This document shows, in pieces, positions 45,221 to 54,736 of a DNA stretch of 64,000 bases. A model generated the notes under the pieces. The model saw nothing but the letters and a program-made list of their open reading frames with translations, was not told where the DNA came from and did no database searches. How positions within the stretch are numbered: position 1 is the first letter of the stretch; each line of letters opens with the position of its first letter. The DNA is from Bacillus sp. cl95 (GTDB taxonomy: Bacteria > Bacillota > Bacilli > Bacillales > Cytobacillaceae), in contig NZ_FOYF01000001.1 in assembly GCF_900115925.1 (NCBI RefSeq), positions 496,001 through 560,000 of the forward strand, in the 5' to 3' direction. The translations under genes and the position numbers were made by a program.

Positions 45221-47091
45221 TATGCCTTGCCCCCCTTGTCATCTTCTTCTAATAATTCTTCTTTATGGATATGGAATCCATGATCATCTTTTACAGAACG
45301 TATAAACATCGAACTTAAAGTAATTCCAAGTCCAATAATCATTACAGGTAGTGCCCAAACAACTTTATCTACATGGTACATAGCGCCAAATGCTGCTACG
45401 AATAAACCAAATGAAATCATAACTGGAATGAATGATGAATTTGGCATGTGAATGTCACCAAGTGGTTCAGCAGGTGTCATTTCTTTTTTGCCTTCCATCT
45501 TTTCAATCCAATAAGCATCTAAACCACGAACTAGTGGCAATTGCTTAAAGTTGTAGAATGGTGGTGGTGATGGGATTGCCCACTCAAGTGTTCTGCCGTC
45601 ACCCCAAGGATCGTTACCAACCTTCTTATTCTTCACAGATGTAATAACTACATTCACTAGAAGGATAATTGTTGCAGCTGCCATGAAGAATGCCCCAACT
45701 GTACTTATCATGTTTCCTGTTTCAAATCCTTGACCAGGAAGGAAAGTGAAAATACGACGTGGCATACCCATTAGGCCAAGGAAATGCTGGATGAAGAATG
45801 TTAAGTGGAATCCAATAAAGAATAACCAGAAAGTGATTTTCCCTAAGAATTCATTTAACATCGTTCCGAACATTTTCGGCCAATATAAATGTGTTCCTGC
45901 TAAGATAGCAAATACTACTCCACCAACGATAACGTAGTGGAAGTGAGCAACTACAAAGTAACTGTCATGGTATTGATAGTCAGCTGCAGCTACTGCAAGC
46001 ATAACCCCAGTTACCCCACCTGCTACGAATGTCGGAATAAACGCAATTGCATAAAGCATTGGCGTTGTAAATGTGATACTACCGCCCCACATTGTGAATA
46101 ACCAGTTAAAGATCTTGATACCTGTTGGTACGGCAATCGCCATCGTTGCAACAGCAAAGATTGCATTCGCAATAGGTCCTAAACCAGTTGTGAACATATG
46201 GTGAGCCCAAACCATGAATCCAAGGAAACCGATCAACACGATTGCGAATACCATTGATGAGTATCCGAATAGACGCTTCCTAGAGAAAATAGCAAAGATT
46301 TCAGAGAAAATACCGAAAGCTGGTAAAACAAGGATATATACTTCCGGATGTCCGAAAATCCAGAAAAGATGTTCCCAAATTACTGCATTTCCACCCATTG
46401 CTGGGTCGAAAAATTGAGTACCAAACATACGGTCAAACATCATTAATACTAATCCGACTGTAAGAGCCGGGAATGCAAACAGGATAAGTGCAGACGTTAC
46501 AAATGTAGACCATGTGAATAATGGCATACGCATGTAAGTCATACCTGGTGCACGCATATTAACAATTGTTACAAGGAAGTTTATACCACCAATCAAGGTG
46601 CCTATACCTGAAATCTGCAAACCTAAAATGTAGAAGTCTACACCGTGACCAGGTGATGCCATTGCAAGTGAAGCATAAGATGTCCAACCTGCATCAGGAG
46701 CCCCATCTAGGAACCAAGATAAGTTTAAGAAAACTCCACCGAAGAAAAATAACCAAAAACCTAACGCATTCACGAAAGGAAATGCAACGTCACGAGCACC
46801 AATTTGAAGTGGCATGACTGCATTCATAAAGGCAAAAATTAACGGCATCGCTGCAAGGAATATCATAGTTGTTCCATGCATGGTTAAGATTTCATTATAT
46901 AAACCTGCACTGACAAAATCATTGTTTGGTACTGCAAGCTGGATACGGATAAACATCGCTTCTAGTCCACCAACTAGAAAGAAGAACCCGCCAGCGATAA
47001 GATAAAGGATTGCAATTTTCTTATGGTCAACAGTAGTTAGGTAATCCCATACTGTTGCGCCAAATCCCTTTTTTTGAGCTAACGTACTCAC
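45220..47091 (-). CDS. ctaD: Cytochrome caa3 oxidase subunit I
   Basis: Catalytic heme-copper subunit of an aa3-type cytochrome c oxidase. The 623-residue protein has the heme a ligand His in LTMHGTTMIFLAA near residue 73 and the Cu-B loop FWIFGHPEVYILVLPAFG near 247, with its crosslinked His-Tyr (HPEVY). It also has VWAHHMFTTGLGP with the Cu-B histidines, and the heme ligands in HDSYFVVAHFHYVIVGG near 385. The start is GTG 47091 after GGGAGGTTAAATT. The length, with a C-terminal extension of extra helices, is usual for Bacillus CtaD. Confidence 0.98.
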   Translation of the reverse strand: MSTLAQKKGFGATVWDYLTTVDHKKIAILYLIAGGFFFLVGGLEAMFIRIQLAVPNNDFVSAGLYNEILTMHGTTMIFLAAMPLIFAFMNAVMPLQIGARDVAFPFVNALGFWLFFFGGVFLNLSWFLDGAPDAGWTSYASLAMASPGHGVDFYILGLQISGIGTLIGGINFLVTIVNMRAPGMTYMRMPLFTWSTFVTSALILFAFPALTVGLVLMMFDRMFGTQFFDPAMGGNAVIWEHLFWIFGHPEVYILVLPAFGIFSEIFAIFSRKRLFGYSSMVFAIVLIGFLGFMVWAHHMFTTGLGPIANAIFAVATMAIAVPTGIKIFNWLFTMWGGSITFTTPMLYAIAFIPTFVAGGVTGVMLAVAAADYQYHDSYFVVAHFHYVIVGGVVFAILAGTHLYWPKMFGTMLNEFLGKITFWLFFIGFHLTFFIQHFLGLMGMPRRIFTFLPGQGFETGNMISTVGAFFMAAATIILLVNVVITSVKNKKVGNDPWGDGRTLEWAIPSPPPFYNFKQLPLVRGLDAYWIEKMEGKKEMTPAEPLGDIHMPNSSFIPVMISFGLFVAAFGAMYHVDKVVWALPVMIIGLGITLSSMFIRSVKDDHGFHIHKEELLEEDDKGGKA

Positions 47092-47122
47092 AATTTAACC
47101 TCCCTTTAAACAAAATCCCCGA

Positions 47123-48193
47123 TTATTCTTGGATTTTTAATCCCATTAAGTATTCGGTAAGTGCATCTAATTGTTCTTCAGTTAAGTCGCCATATGTACC
47201 AGCCATTGTATTACCTGGTTTGTACTTGTTAGGGTCTCTTAACCAATTTTTTAAGTCTTCTTCTGAGTGTCCAAGAACGCCTGCGATACGTGAACGATCA
47301 CCGAAGTTTGTTAAGTTTGGAGCTTTACGAGCTGCTTCCGGAGTTGTATTGGCAGGAGTAACTGCGTGACATCCGATACAGCTTTGGTTGAAGATTTCTT
47401 GTCCTTGTTGAGCAAGGTCACCTTCAGCTTTTACAGCTTCTTTAACGTTTTGCATATCTTTTGTCCACTGTGCGAACTCATCTTTAGAAAGAGCCTTAAC
47501 TTTAAAGTCCATTAATGCATGGGAAGGACCACAAAGCTCAGCACATTTACCATAGAATAAGTTGCCAGCTTCATTAGATTTTTCACTGTCAAATTCTAAC
47601 CAGAATTTGTTGACATTATCTGTGTTTGTGTCCATCTTACCACCTACAGCAGGGATCCAGAATGAGTGCTTCACATCTGAAGACTTAAGGTTAAAGTAAA
47701 CCTTTTCATCCGTAGGCACTACCAATTCCTGACTTGTGATGATTTCTTGGTTTGGATATTCAAATTCCCACCAATAAAGATTAGCACGTACGTTAACAAC
47801 AAGAGCGTCTGTTTTTCCATCCTTATTTTTCTTTTCCATTTCATCTACATTAGCAAGCTTGAATGTAGCAGCAACTGTAGGAATAGCAAGAACTAGTAGC
47901 AATAGAATGGGAATCACAGTCCAGATGATTTCTAGTTTGTGGTTTCCTTCAACTTGCTTAGGAATTTTGTCATCCTTGCGTCGGAATTTAAGAACTACAA
48001 GAACGAAAATTACTGAAACAATAATAATAACTCCAACCATGATTGCTGTACTTAGCAACATCAAATCGTATTGCATTTTTGCAACTTCACCGGCAGGCTT
48101 TAACGTTGATAGAAACGGTTCGCCACATCCGGAGAGAATAAGCGTTAGTATCGCAAACAACGAGAATAAACGCCATTTCGCAAGCCTTTTCAT
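47123..48193 (-). CDS. ctaC: Cytochrome caa3 oxidase subunit II with cytochrome c domain
   Basis: A 356-residue electron-entry subunit. A lipoprotein signal ends in LTLILSGC (Cys near residue 22). Two membrane helices follow (to ~residue 105), then the cupredoxin domain with the CuA ligands in CAELCGPSHALM near 225-236 and the preceding His of WIPAVGGK. The C-terminal cytochrome c domain carries CIGCHAV near 280 with a Met at the end region (NTMAGTYGDL). The fused cytochrome c defines a caa3 oxidase. First gene of ctaCDEF. Confidence 0.97.
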   Translation of the reverse strand: MKRLAKWRLFSLFAILTLILSGCGEPFLSTLKPAGEVAKMQYDLMLLSTAIMVGVIIIVSVIFVLVVLKFRRKDDKIPKQVEGNHKLEIIWTVIPILLLLVLAIPTVAATFKLANVDEMEKKNKDGKTDALVVNVRANLYWWEFEYPNQEIITSQELVVPTDEKVYFNLKSSDVKHSFWIPAVGGKMDTNTDNVNKFWLEFDSEKSNEAGNLFYGKCAELCGPSHALMDFKVKALSKDEFAQWTKDMQNVKEAVKAEGDLAQQGQEIFNQSCIGCHAVTPANTTPEAARKAPNLTNFGDRSRIAGVLGHSEEDLKNWLRDPNKYKPGNTMAGTYGDLTEEQLDALTEYLMGLKIQE

Positions 48194-48269
48194 AGCTTAA
48201 TCAAACCCCTCTTCCGCAAATTATTCCTTAAATTACTTGATCAAAAACAAAATGAAAACCCTTCCCTCC

Positions 48270-48292
48270 GAAAATCATCAGAAAGGATTTTC
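48270..48292 (-). other. Stem-loop between ctaB and ctaC
   Basis: GAAAATC and GATTTTC pair around nine bases just after the ctaB stop, without a strong T-run. It could be a weak terminator or attenuator separating ctaB from ctaCDEF. Confidence 0.35.
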
Positions 48293-48300
48293 AGGCAAAA

Positions 48301-49239
48301 CTAGATTAATGTCACAATAACCATAGCTACAAACAGAATAGTCAAATATTGCAGTGAGTATACAAACATCAGTTTTGCCCATTTTATATCATCTTTGATC
48401 TTATATCCATAAATCCCTAATGCAAGCCAGCCTAGATTCAATAAAGTGGCAAGTATTAGAAATGGGATTCCTAAAGCCTTAAGAAAGAATGGCAATGGCA
48501 ATAGGGCCATTACCCAAAGCACAATGTGCTTTTTAGTTGTTGCAAATCCTTTTACTACAGGTAGCATCGGTATTCCAGCTGCTCTGTATTCTTCTACACG
48601 TCTCATAGCAAGTGCATAAAAGTGTGGCGGTTGCCAAACAAACATAATCACAAATAATGCCCAGGCCATCATATCAAGATTTCCATCGATAGCCGACCAT
48701 CCAATTAGTGGAGGCACTGCACCTGAAATACTTCCGACAATCGTATTTGATACAAACTGTCTTTTTGACCACATTGTGTAAAGTACAACATAGCTGAATA
48801 CCCCAAGAAGACCTATTACCATTGCTGTCCAAGTTGTCAGCGCCAAAAGCAGTGTTCCTAATCCGATGAGCATTAGACCTAAAAAGAGCACATTTTTTGG
48901 AAGCACCTTGCCTGTCACAGTCGGTCTACTCTTTGTTCTTTCCATTAAATGATCGATATCCCGGTCATAGTAGTTATTAATACTACATGAACCTGCAATA
49001 ATTAATGAAGATCCTATTAAAGTGTAGAACATGATATCTAAATGGTGTAGAAAACTTTGATTGGTAAAATGCAGCGCAAGCCACAGACCAGTAAAAGTAG
49101 TGATTAAATTCGAGTTTACAATCCCTATTTTAATGAGAGCAAGGAAATCCTTCCATACAGTACTGCTCGTACTGTCATTAGAAAGTCTTGCTGTTCCTTT
49201 ATCTAAGACAGCTTTATCTAAAGCCTTAGAATTGGGCAT
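48301..49239 (-). CDS. ctaB: Protoheme IX farnesyltransferase (heme O synthase)
   Basis: CtaB adds farnesyl to heme B, giving heme O. The 312-residue UbiA-family membrane protein has [19 protein letters not shown] near residue 87 (aspartate-rich prenyl-diphosphate motif), [19 protein letters not shown] and the second motif [14 protein letters not shown] near 218. About eight membrane segments. Start ATG 49239 follows AAAAGGAGG. It is divergent from ctaA, whose enzyme uses its product. Confidence 0.97.
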   Translation of the reverse strand: MPNSKALDKAVLDKGTARLSNDSTSSTVWKDFLALIKIGIVNSNLITTFTGLWLALHFTNQSFLHHLDIMFYTLIGSSLIIAGSCSINNYYDRDIDHLMERTKSRPTVTGKVLPKNVLFLGLMLIGLGTLLLALTTWTAMVIGLLGVFSYVVLYTMWSKRQFVSNTIVGSISGAVPPLIGWSAIDGNLDMMAWALFVIMFVWQPPHFYALAMRRVEEYRAAGIPMLPVVKGFATTKKHIVLWVMALLPLPFFLKALGIPFLILATLLNLGWLALGIYGYKIKDDIKWAKLMFVYSLQYLTILFVAMVIVTLI

Positions 49240-49786
49240 TAACTCTCCTCCTTTTCCCTATAACTAGGTGCAATTAAACAGAAAGCAGGCAAAAACATCG
49301 TCATTGCGATATTACTATATCTACAATAACAAACGAATTGCCATCAAATATTTACATATATTTTGCTATTAGGATGTTTCCAACACTATCATATTGTTAA
49401 TTATTATCAGAAAACAACTAACACTTTCTCTGTATATTAAATCACACTTTGGGTAACTTTTGTGAACTTTTTTTGTATATTTTTTTAACAAATTGTGTCT
49501 AAATTTGAAACGGATTAAGTCTGCGACGTTTTTTCACCATAATAACAAAACAGTTTCCTGACATTTATTCATTTCTTTATGTGGTTAAAACTGAACTGTA
49601 ATAACATAATTTATTTTCCTCGTAAATTAAGAATAAATTAAGTGGTTTTTCAACTCTTTTACTGTTCTTTTTGATGAATATTCGTTATGATGATAAAGGG
49701 TTTTTTATATAAGCCCCTTAAACATTATACTGTCAAGAAAATAGTTTGACAAATGATTGGACTCTAGAATAAGAAGGTGACATCGA
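49240..49786. promoter_or_regulatory. Divergent ctaA/ctaB intergenic region (547 bp)
   Basis: The region is very A+T-rich and holds no gene. TTTGTGAAC at 49459-49467 resembles the ResD-type box TTTGTGAAT and is a candidate regulatory site, since cta genes are ResD targets in B. subtilis. A TATGAT -10-like hexamer at 49686 has only a poor -35. No convincing cre was seen. Confidence 0.35.
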
Positions 49787-50695
49787 TTGCAGCGTTCTTT
49801 GAAGTGGTTCGCAGTCGGAACCACATTAGTGATGATATTTATATTACTCGGAGGGGCACTCGTAACAAAGACTGATTCAGGTATGGGTTGCGGGAGAACA
49901 TGGCCACTGTGTCACGGCGAGTTCATGCCTACTGAAATTACTCCCGAACTACTAATAGAATTAGCCCATCGGCTAGTATCAGGTGCTGGCGGATTAATGG
50001 TTTTAGTTCTATCCATTTGGACATGGAAAACGATTGGACATATTAGAGAAACTAAATTCTTATCGGTTCTATCATTCTTTTTCCTTATGTTACAGGCATT
50101 AATCGGAGCAGCAGCCGTAAAATGGGGACAGTCTGATTTTGTACTTGCCCTTCATTTTGGAATATCGCTTATATCCTTTGCTTCCGTTTTCCTTTTGACA
50201 CTTCTGATTTTTGAAGTAGATAAGAAATTTGAAGCTGATAAATTGGTTATTGATAAGAGAATGAAATTCCATACTATCGCACTTTCCATATACACTTATC
50301 TTGTTATCTATACAGGTGCACTTGTACGGCACATGAACGCAAGCCTTGTATGCCCTGATTGGCCATTCTGCGTAAATTCTTCACCAGCAATGCCTGATAA
50401 CATTTATGTGTGGGTTCAAATGGGACATCGAGTTGCAGCAGGAATGATCTTCATTTGGATAGCTTACATTGCGATAATGGCTTTTAAAAATTATCGCCAA
50501 CAAAAAGTTATTTATTGGGGATGGATGATTGCCCTCATACTGGTCTCTTTACAAGTAATTGCAGGAGCACTCATTATTTTTACAAGACTTAATCTTATCA
50601 TCGCCCTATCTCATGCATTTTTCATTACCAGTCTATTTGGATTGCTGAGCTATTTTATTTTACTCATATCTAGATCAAGTAAAAATAGTCGATAA
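49787..50695 (+). CDS. ctaA: Heme A synthase
   Basis: CtaA oxidises the C8 methyl of heme O to give heme A. The 302-residue membrane protein has eight hydrophobic segments. It has the paired Cys motifs [13 protein letters not shown] near residue 33 and [14 protein letters not shown] near 188, and heme-ligating His in [12 protein letters not shown] near 60 and MGHRVAAGM near 213. The start is TTG 49787 after AGAAGGTGACA. A terminator follows. In B. subtilis pycA comes next to ctaA; here ftsW does. Confidence 0.97.
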   Translation: MQRSLKWFAVGTTLVMIFILLGGALVTKTDSGMGCGRTWPLCHGEFMPTEITPELLIELAHRLVSGAGGLMVLVLSIWTWKTIGHIRETKFLSVLSFFFLMLQALIGAAAVKWGQSDFVLALHFGISLISFASVFLLTLLIFEVDKKFEADKLVIDKRMKFHTIALSIYTYLVIYTGALVRHMNASLVCPDWPFCVNSSPAMPDNIYVWVQMGHRVAAGMIFIWIAYIAIMAFKNYRQQKVIYWGWMIALILVSLQVIAGALIIFTRLNLIIALSHAFFITSLFGLLSYFILLISRSSKNSR

Positions 50696-50741
50696 AAAGA
50701 GAGTTTCCATTTTTGGAAACTCTCTTTTTTATCTTTTTTTT
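50694..50741 (+). terminator. Terminator after ctaA
   Basis: AAAAAGAGAGTTTCCA and TGGAAACTCTCTTTTTT form a long perfect stem followed by two T-runs on the plus strand. Confidence 0.92.
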
Positions 50742-50748
50742 AAAAATT

Positions 50749-50793
50749 GCCTGTTGATTTCCGCTCCAATCAACAATGTACTTTAAAATAGCC
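50749..50793 (-). repeat. Deleted family A remnant between ctaA and ftsW
   Basis: TGCCTGTTGATTTCCGCTCC joined directly to AATCAACAATGTACTTTAA, then AATAGCC. These are the two ends of family A (compare 19927-19945 and 20160-20181) with the ~200-bp G+C-rich core missing. It occupies the interval where pycA stands in related genomes. Confidence 0.75.
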
Positions 50794-50804
50794 ATCTTAT
50801 TAAG

Positions 50805-52004
50805 TTAAGCCCTCAAGTTCGTTACATTTCTCAAGTTATCTGGTTTATTATCCACGTTTGCCTTTTTATAGTTTTCTTCATAATTTACAAACATGGAAAC
50901 ATTCACAAGTATCCCCATAGCAATAGAAAGTTGGAGCAATGAAGAACCACCATAACTGACAAACGGAAGTGGCACACCTGTCAAAGGAATGATACCAGTA
51001 ATACCTGCTAGGTTAACAAATGATTGAATCCCGATCATACTCGAAATACCTATCGCCAACAAGCTTCCAAAAGGATCTTTACATTTCAATCCTATATAGA
51101 GTCCGCGGAGTACTATGTAAGACAAACACAAAATTACAAACCCTACTCCCCAGATACCAAGTTCTTCAGCAATTACCGACATTATGAAATCCGTATGTGA
51201 TTCAGGCAAATAACCAAGTTTTTGAACACTTTGCCCTAGACCAAGTCCATTGATACCACCTGACCCAATCGCAATAAAAGAATTTACAAGATGAAAACCT
51301 TTATCCTGTTCGTCCAAAAAAGGATTCTTCATCACTTCAAAACGAGCTAATCTCTTCTCGGAAAAAATCTCATCCTGTAAAGTAATTACGAGTGGTGCAG
51401 CCATTAATAATGCAATCAGAAATAGCTTAGAAAGATTCTTTAAATTCATTCCCGAAGACATGATAATGGTACCAGCAATTGCTACTACAATGATTGCCGT
51501 ACCAAAGTCTGGTTGTATAGCTATCAATAAAACTACTAAAAATAAGTAGGCCAAAGGTGGAACTACACCCTTATTAAACTCATTAATGTAAGTTTGTTTT
51601 TTCGCATAAACCGCCGCTAAATAAATAATGACAAATAGTTTGGCGAATTCCGCAGGCTGAATGCGAAGCGGTCCAATTTTAAACCAACTTTGTGCATTAC
51701 CCGCTACATGTCCAAAGACAAATAACGCACCAAGAACGACTAACGAGCCTAGAACCATGGGACCAAGTATCCTATTACTTTTCAGAGCCTTATATGGAAA
51801 AAGGGCGACAAAAGTAAAGATTAATCCCGAACCTATCAAAAATAATCTTTGTTTTTCATAAAAGAAATTACTTGCAACATCATATCTTGGCGAGACAGCC
51901 CAGGCCATGCTGGAACTATAAACCATGATCAAACCGAAAAGCGATAAAAGGACTATTACAAAAATTAAAGAATAATCATAAGATTTGAGTATTTTTTTGA
52001 TCAT
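50805..52004 (-). CDS. ftsW: SEDS peptidoglycan polymerase FtsW
   Basis: FtsW is the septal peptidoglycan glycosyltransferase partner of PBP2B. The 399-residue polytopic protein has IMVYSSSMAWAV, PLRIQPAEFAKLFVIIYLAA, FIAIGSGGINGLGLGQSVQK near residue 240 and GVPLPFVSYGGSSLLQLSIA near 345. The C-terminus is polar. I start it at ATG 52004 (MIKKILKSYDYSL), after GGAGAAGAG; the upstream ATG 52019 has no Shine-Dalgarno. Same direction as ylaN. Its paralogue spoVE is at 3.3-4.4 kb. Confidence 0.93.
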   Translation of the reverse strand: MIKKILKSYDYSLIFVIVLLSLFGLIMVYSSSMAWAVSPRYDVASNFFYEKQRLFLIGSGLIFTFVALFPYKALKSNRILGPMVLGSLVVLGALFVFGHVAGNAQSWFKIGPLRIQPAEFAKLFVIIYLAAVYAKKQTYINEFNKGVVPPLAYLFLVVLLIAIQPDFGTAIIVVAIAGTIIMSSGMNLKNLSKLFLIALLMAAPLVITLQDEIFSEKRLARFEVMKNPFLDEQDKGFHLVNSFIAIGSGGINGLGLGQSVQKLGYLPESHTDFIMSVIAEELGIWGVGFVILCLSYIVLRGLYIGLKCKDPFGSLLAIGISSMIGIQSFVNLAGITGIIPLTGVPLPFVSYGGSSLLQLSIAMGILVNVSMFVNYEENYKKANVDNKPDNLRNVTNLRA

Positions 52005-52165
52005 TGGTCTCTTCTCCATTTTAAGATTATTTTAAGTTTCTTTTTTGTTGTAGAAGATGCCTAGAAAGCAGGAAACTTTTCTGCAGTTTTCCAGTATGAA
52101 AATCACAAACGCTGATTCTAAAATTAGATAGTGACAACATTAAATTCTCATACTCCCATGACTAC

Positions 52166-52202
52166 AAAAAAACTCAAACAGGCCCTTTGGTCCGTTTGAG
52201 TC
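52166..52202 (-). terminator. Terminator after ylaN
   Basis: ACTCAAAC..GG and CC..GTTTGAGT pair around the middle bases, followed by TTTTTTTG on the minus strand, just past the ylaN stop. Confidence 0.88.
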
Positions 52203-52210
52203 TTACTGCA

Positions 52211-52495
52211 TTATCTTTTTGTGGACGCGTCATGCAGCACTGAAAGTTCACGCTCAAGTTGATCCAAAATGGCTTTCCCATCTTTTACATCAATCAACCC
52301 AAGTCTTACTGCAAAATCTATTTCCCGGGACAAACCGAACATTTGTGTATCTAGCACCTCTTCATATAGAGGACATTGAGGCATTGTCAGGTTATCCATT
52401 TGTACTTTTATTAGCTTTAATATCTTATCAGCGTCAGCCTGTAATAAGGCATAAGCTTTTTCTTGATGATTCACCATCATTTCAGACGCCAACAT
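52211..52495 (-). CDS. ylaN: YlaN, iron-homeostasis protein
   Basis: A 94-residue helical protein with the highly conserved [20 protein letters not shown] (residues 33-52) and [17 protein letters not shown]. In B. subtilis YlaN is needed under low iron, and staphylococcal YlaN binds iron and acts on Fur. I start it at ATG 52495 (MLASEMM) after GGGGGGTCA; the frame extends 18 codons further without support. It lies directly before ftsW, as in B. subtilis. Confidence 0.93.
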   Translation of the reverse strand: MLASEMMVNHQEKAYALLQADADKILKLIKVQMDNLTMPQCPLYEEVLDTQMFGLSREIDFAVRLGLIDVKDGKAILDQLERELSVLHDASTKR

Positions 52496-52672
52496 TGACC
52501 CCCCCGTTTCCGAGCGTTTACCTAACCTATCTATAAATTCTACCGTCAATAAAGGAAAATTGCAAGAACAATAAAGAACAACCTTCGATATGGCAATGAT
52601 ACTTTTCCAAAAATGACATAAGCATTAAAAGAATATATAATTTAAATTACAATGGATAATCAGGGGGACAAC

Positions 52673-53170
52673 ATGGAGAATGTATTAAGTATTCAAGGCA
52701 ATGTAAAATATTCGATTACAATCGATCCTGGTGTCTGGATTTTTGACGACCGTAAGATTGATTTGGACACGTATTCTTTTAAAGAAGAAGATAAACGAGA
52801 TGAAAAAGAAGAATATACAAAAGCCATTTCAAAACATTGGGACCGTGAAATCAGCGAAGGTGCCATCTATCCGCCAACAATGAAAACAGAAAGAAAGTTT
52901 GAAAAGGAGAGAGTACTTAATGGAACTTTCGGAATTCCTTTTAAACCTTTCTTGACCAATGCTTCACCACTTCCTGAGGCAAAAGAAGTCACTATCGTTA
53001 GCAGCGAAGGGGATATCACAGTTCCTTTAGACTCTGCATATGAAATGATTTTACAATTCTCACAAAACGGTAAACCACTTAAAGAAGACGGTCCTGTCCA
53101 TCTTTTTTGGGGAGATGGCTCTAATAAGTTGAATCCAATTAGAAACATTAAAGCATTCTTGGTGAAATAA
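52673..53170 (+). CDS. ylaL: YlaL-like conserved protein
   Basis: A 165-residue soluble protein, function unknown, corresponding in place to B. subtilis ylaL. It has KYSITIDPGVWIFDDRKIDL near the start, AISKHWDREISEGAIYPPTM, and GPVHLFWGDGSNKLNPIRNI at the end. I start it at ATG 52673 after AGGGGGACAAC. Convergent with ylaK. B. subtilis ylaM (glutaminase) is not present between ylaL and ylaN. Confidence 0.85.
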   Translation: MENVLSIQGNVKYSITIDPGVWIFDDRKIDLDTYSFKEEDKRDEKEEYTKAISKHWDREISEGAIYPPTMKTERKFEKERVLNGTFGIPFKPFLTNASPLPEAKEVTIVSSEGDITVPLDSAYEMILQFSQNGKPLKEDGPVHLFWGDGSNKLNPIRNIKAFLVK

Positions 53171-53179
53171 AGGTGCACG

Positions 53180-53210
53180 CCCGGGCAGTTTATTGCCCGG
53201 GATTCTTTTA
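53180..53210. terminator. Bidirectional terminator between ylaL and ylaK
   Basis: CCCGGGCA and TGCCCGGG form a perfect, G+C-rich stem with a six-base loop between convergent genes; T-runs are weak on both sides. Confidence 0.7.
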
Positions 53211-54536
53211 TAATAGGTCTGCCGCAAGTCTGGCTAGACCTGAACGTTCGCCCTTTAATAACTTAATATGACCAGAAATCATTTGATCTTTAAATTTCTC
53301 GACCACATACGTGAGTCCATTATTGTAAGCATCTAAATACGGATGGTCAATTTGTTCCGGGTCACCCATAAGTACAACCTTACTACCCTCCCCCACTCTG
53401 GTAAGAATGGTTTTCACTTCATGTTTGGTTAAATTTTGCGCTTCGTCGATAATGATATATTGATCTGGTATACTTCTTCCTCGGATATAGGTTAAAGCCT
53501 CTACTTCTATGGAGCCCATACCAGCTAAAATGGCATCCAATTCACCAGGTTTTTTCGTATTGAATAAAAACTCAAGATTATCATAAATTGGCTGCATCCA
53601 CGGTCGAAGTTTTTCTTGTTTTTCTCCAGGTAAATAACCTAAATCCTTACCTAATGGTACGATTGGACGCGCGACAATCAATTTTTTATAATCCCTCAAA
53701 TCCTCTGTCTGCATTAACCCGGATGCCAATGCTAACAATGTTTTCCCTGTGCCAGCCTTTCCAATCATAGTTACAAGAGGCAAATCTTTTCTAAGCAGAA
53801 GTTCAATGGCCATCGTTTGTTGGACATTTCTTGGGTGTATTCCCCAAACATGGTCGTGGTTCATGTTCAGTTTACGAACTTTTTTACCTGTACGTTCAAC
53901 CATTCCTATTGCGGATGAGGAACTTCCGAGCGCGTCCTTCATGATCAAAAATTGATTCGGATAAAAAGGATGGTTGGTGATTTCTGAAAGAGACAGTTCT
54001 CCTTTTTCATAAAACTTGCCTAAGACTTCTAAAGGGACATACACTTCATGGAATCCTGTATAAATATGATCAACTTCAACAACTCTGTCACTTAGAAAGT
54101 CCTCGGCGTACAAACCAATTGCATCTGCTTTCACTCGCACTAAAGCATCTTTACTAACTAATATGACAAGTTTGCCGTTTTCTTTCGTTTCTTCCTCATC
54201 GGATAAATTCTTAGCGACAGCAAGAATCCGATTGTCATTTGTCTTTTCCACGAATATATCCTGAAGCTCATGAAAAGAGCGATGGTTCAATTCAATTCGC
54301 AAACTCCCACCATTTTCAAGAGAGATTTTTTCATGCAGCCTGCCTGTTTGCCTCAAACTATCAACGATTCTAGACACCTGTCGTGCATTTCTTCCTACTT
54401 CGTCCATATAACGCTTTTTAGAGTCGACTTCTTCTAAAACGACAGCTGGAATAACCACTTCATTATCTTCGAAAGAAAAGATCGAATAAGGGTCCTGCAA
54501 CAGAACATTTGTATCCAACACATATATTTTACTCAA
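53208..54536 (-). CDS. ylaK: PIN- and PhoH-domain protein YlaK
   Basis: A 442-residue protein with an N-terminal PIN ribonuclease-like domain (SKIYVLDTNVLLQDPYSIFS, residues 2-21, with DTN and later acidic residues) and a C-terminal PhoH-type ATPase domain. The latter has Walker A IGKAGTGKTLLALASG near 253, VARPIVPLGKDLGYLPG, Walker B YIIIDEAQNLT near 356 and GDPEQIDHPYLD. Such PhoH2-type proteins are RNA helicase/ribonucleases in studied cases. The start is TTG 54536, aligning with B. subtilis YlaK and giving the same length. Confidence 0.93.
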   Translation of the reverse strand: MSKIYVLDTNVLLQDPYSIFSFEDNEVVIPAVVLEEVDSKKRYMDEVGRNARQVSRIVDSLRQTGRLHEKISLENGGSLRIELNHRSFHELQDIFVEKTNDNRILAVAKNLSDEEETKENGKLVILVSKDALVRVKADAIGLYAEDFLSDRVVEVDHIYTGFHEVYVPLEVLGKFYEKGELSLSEITNHPFYPNQFLIMKDALGSSSSAIGMVERTGKKVRKLNMNHDHVWGIHPRNVQQTMAIELLLRKDLPLVTMIGKAGTGKTLLALASGLMQTEDLRDYKKLIVARPIVPLGKDLGYLPGEKQEKLRPWMQPIYDNLEFLFNTKKPGELDAILAGMGSIEVEALTYIRGRSIPDQYIIIDEAQNLTKHEVKTILTRVGEGSKVVLMGDPEQIDHPYLDAYNNGLTYVVEKFKDQMISGHIKLLKGERSGLARLAADLL

Positions 54537-54736
54537 CAAGATGCCCCCCGCCATTCTTAGACTTTAAATTATTTTCGGAACACATTGTTCCGATTGCTGG
54601 ATAGGACTTTGCTAAAATATATGTGAATTCGAATAAAGATAGAAGGTATTCCGCACAATAATTGTAGTAGCTAAAGTCTTGTACTTAATTCCTAACTATT
54701 AGCTGCATAATATTGATGATTGGAGGCCTGCATCTA

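Noticed and set aside
46566-46817. 83-codon plus-strand frame opposite ctaD
   Set aside because: Shadow of conserved ctaD sequence.
49741-49775. TTGACA at 49746 as the ctaA promoter -35
   Set aside because: The only good -10-like hexamer (TAGAAT) is just 13 bases away, too close, and the site is too near the start codon.
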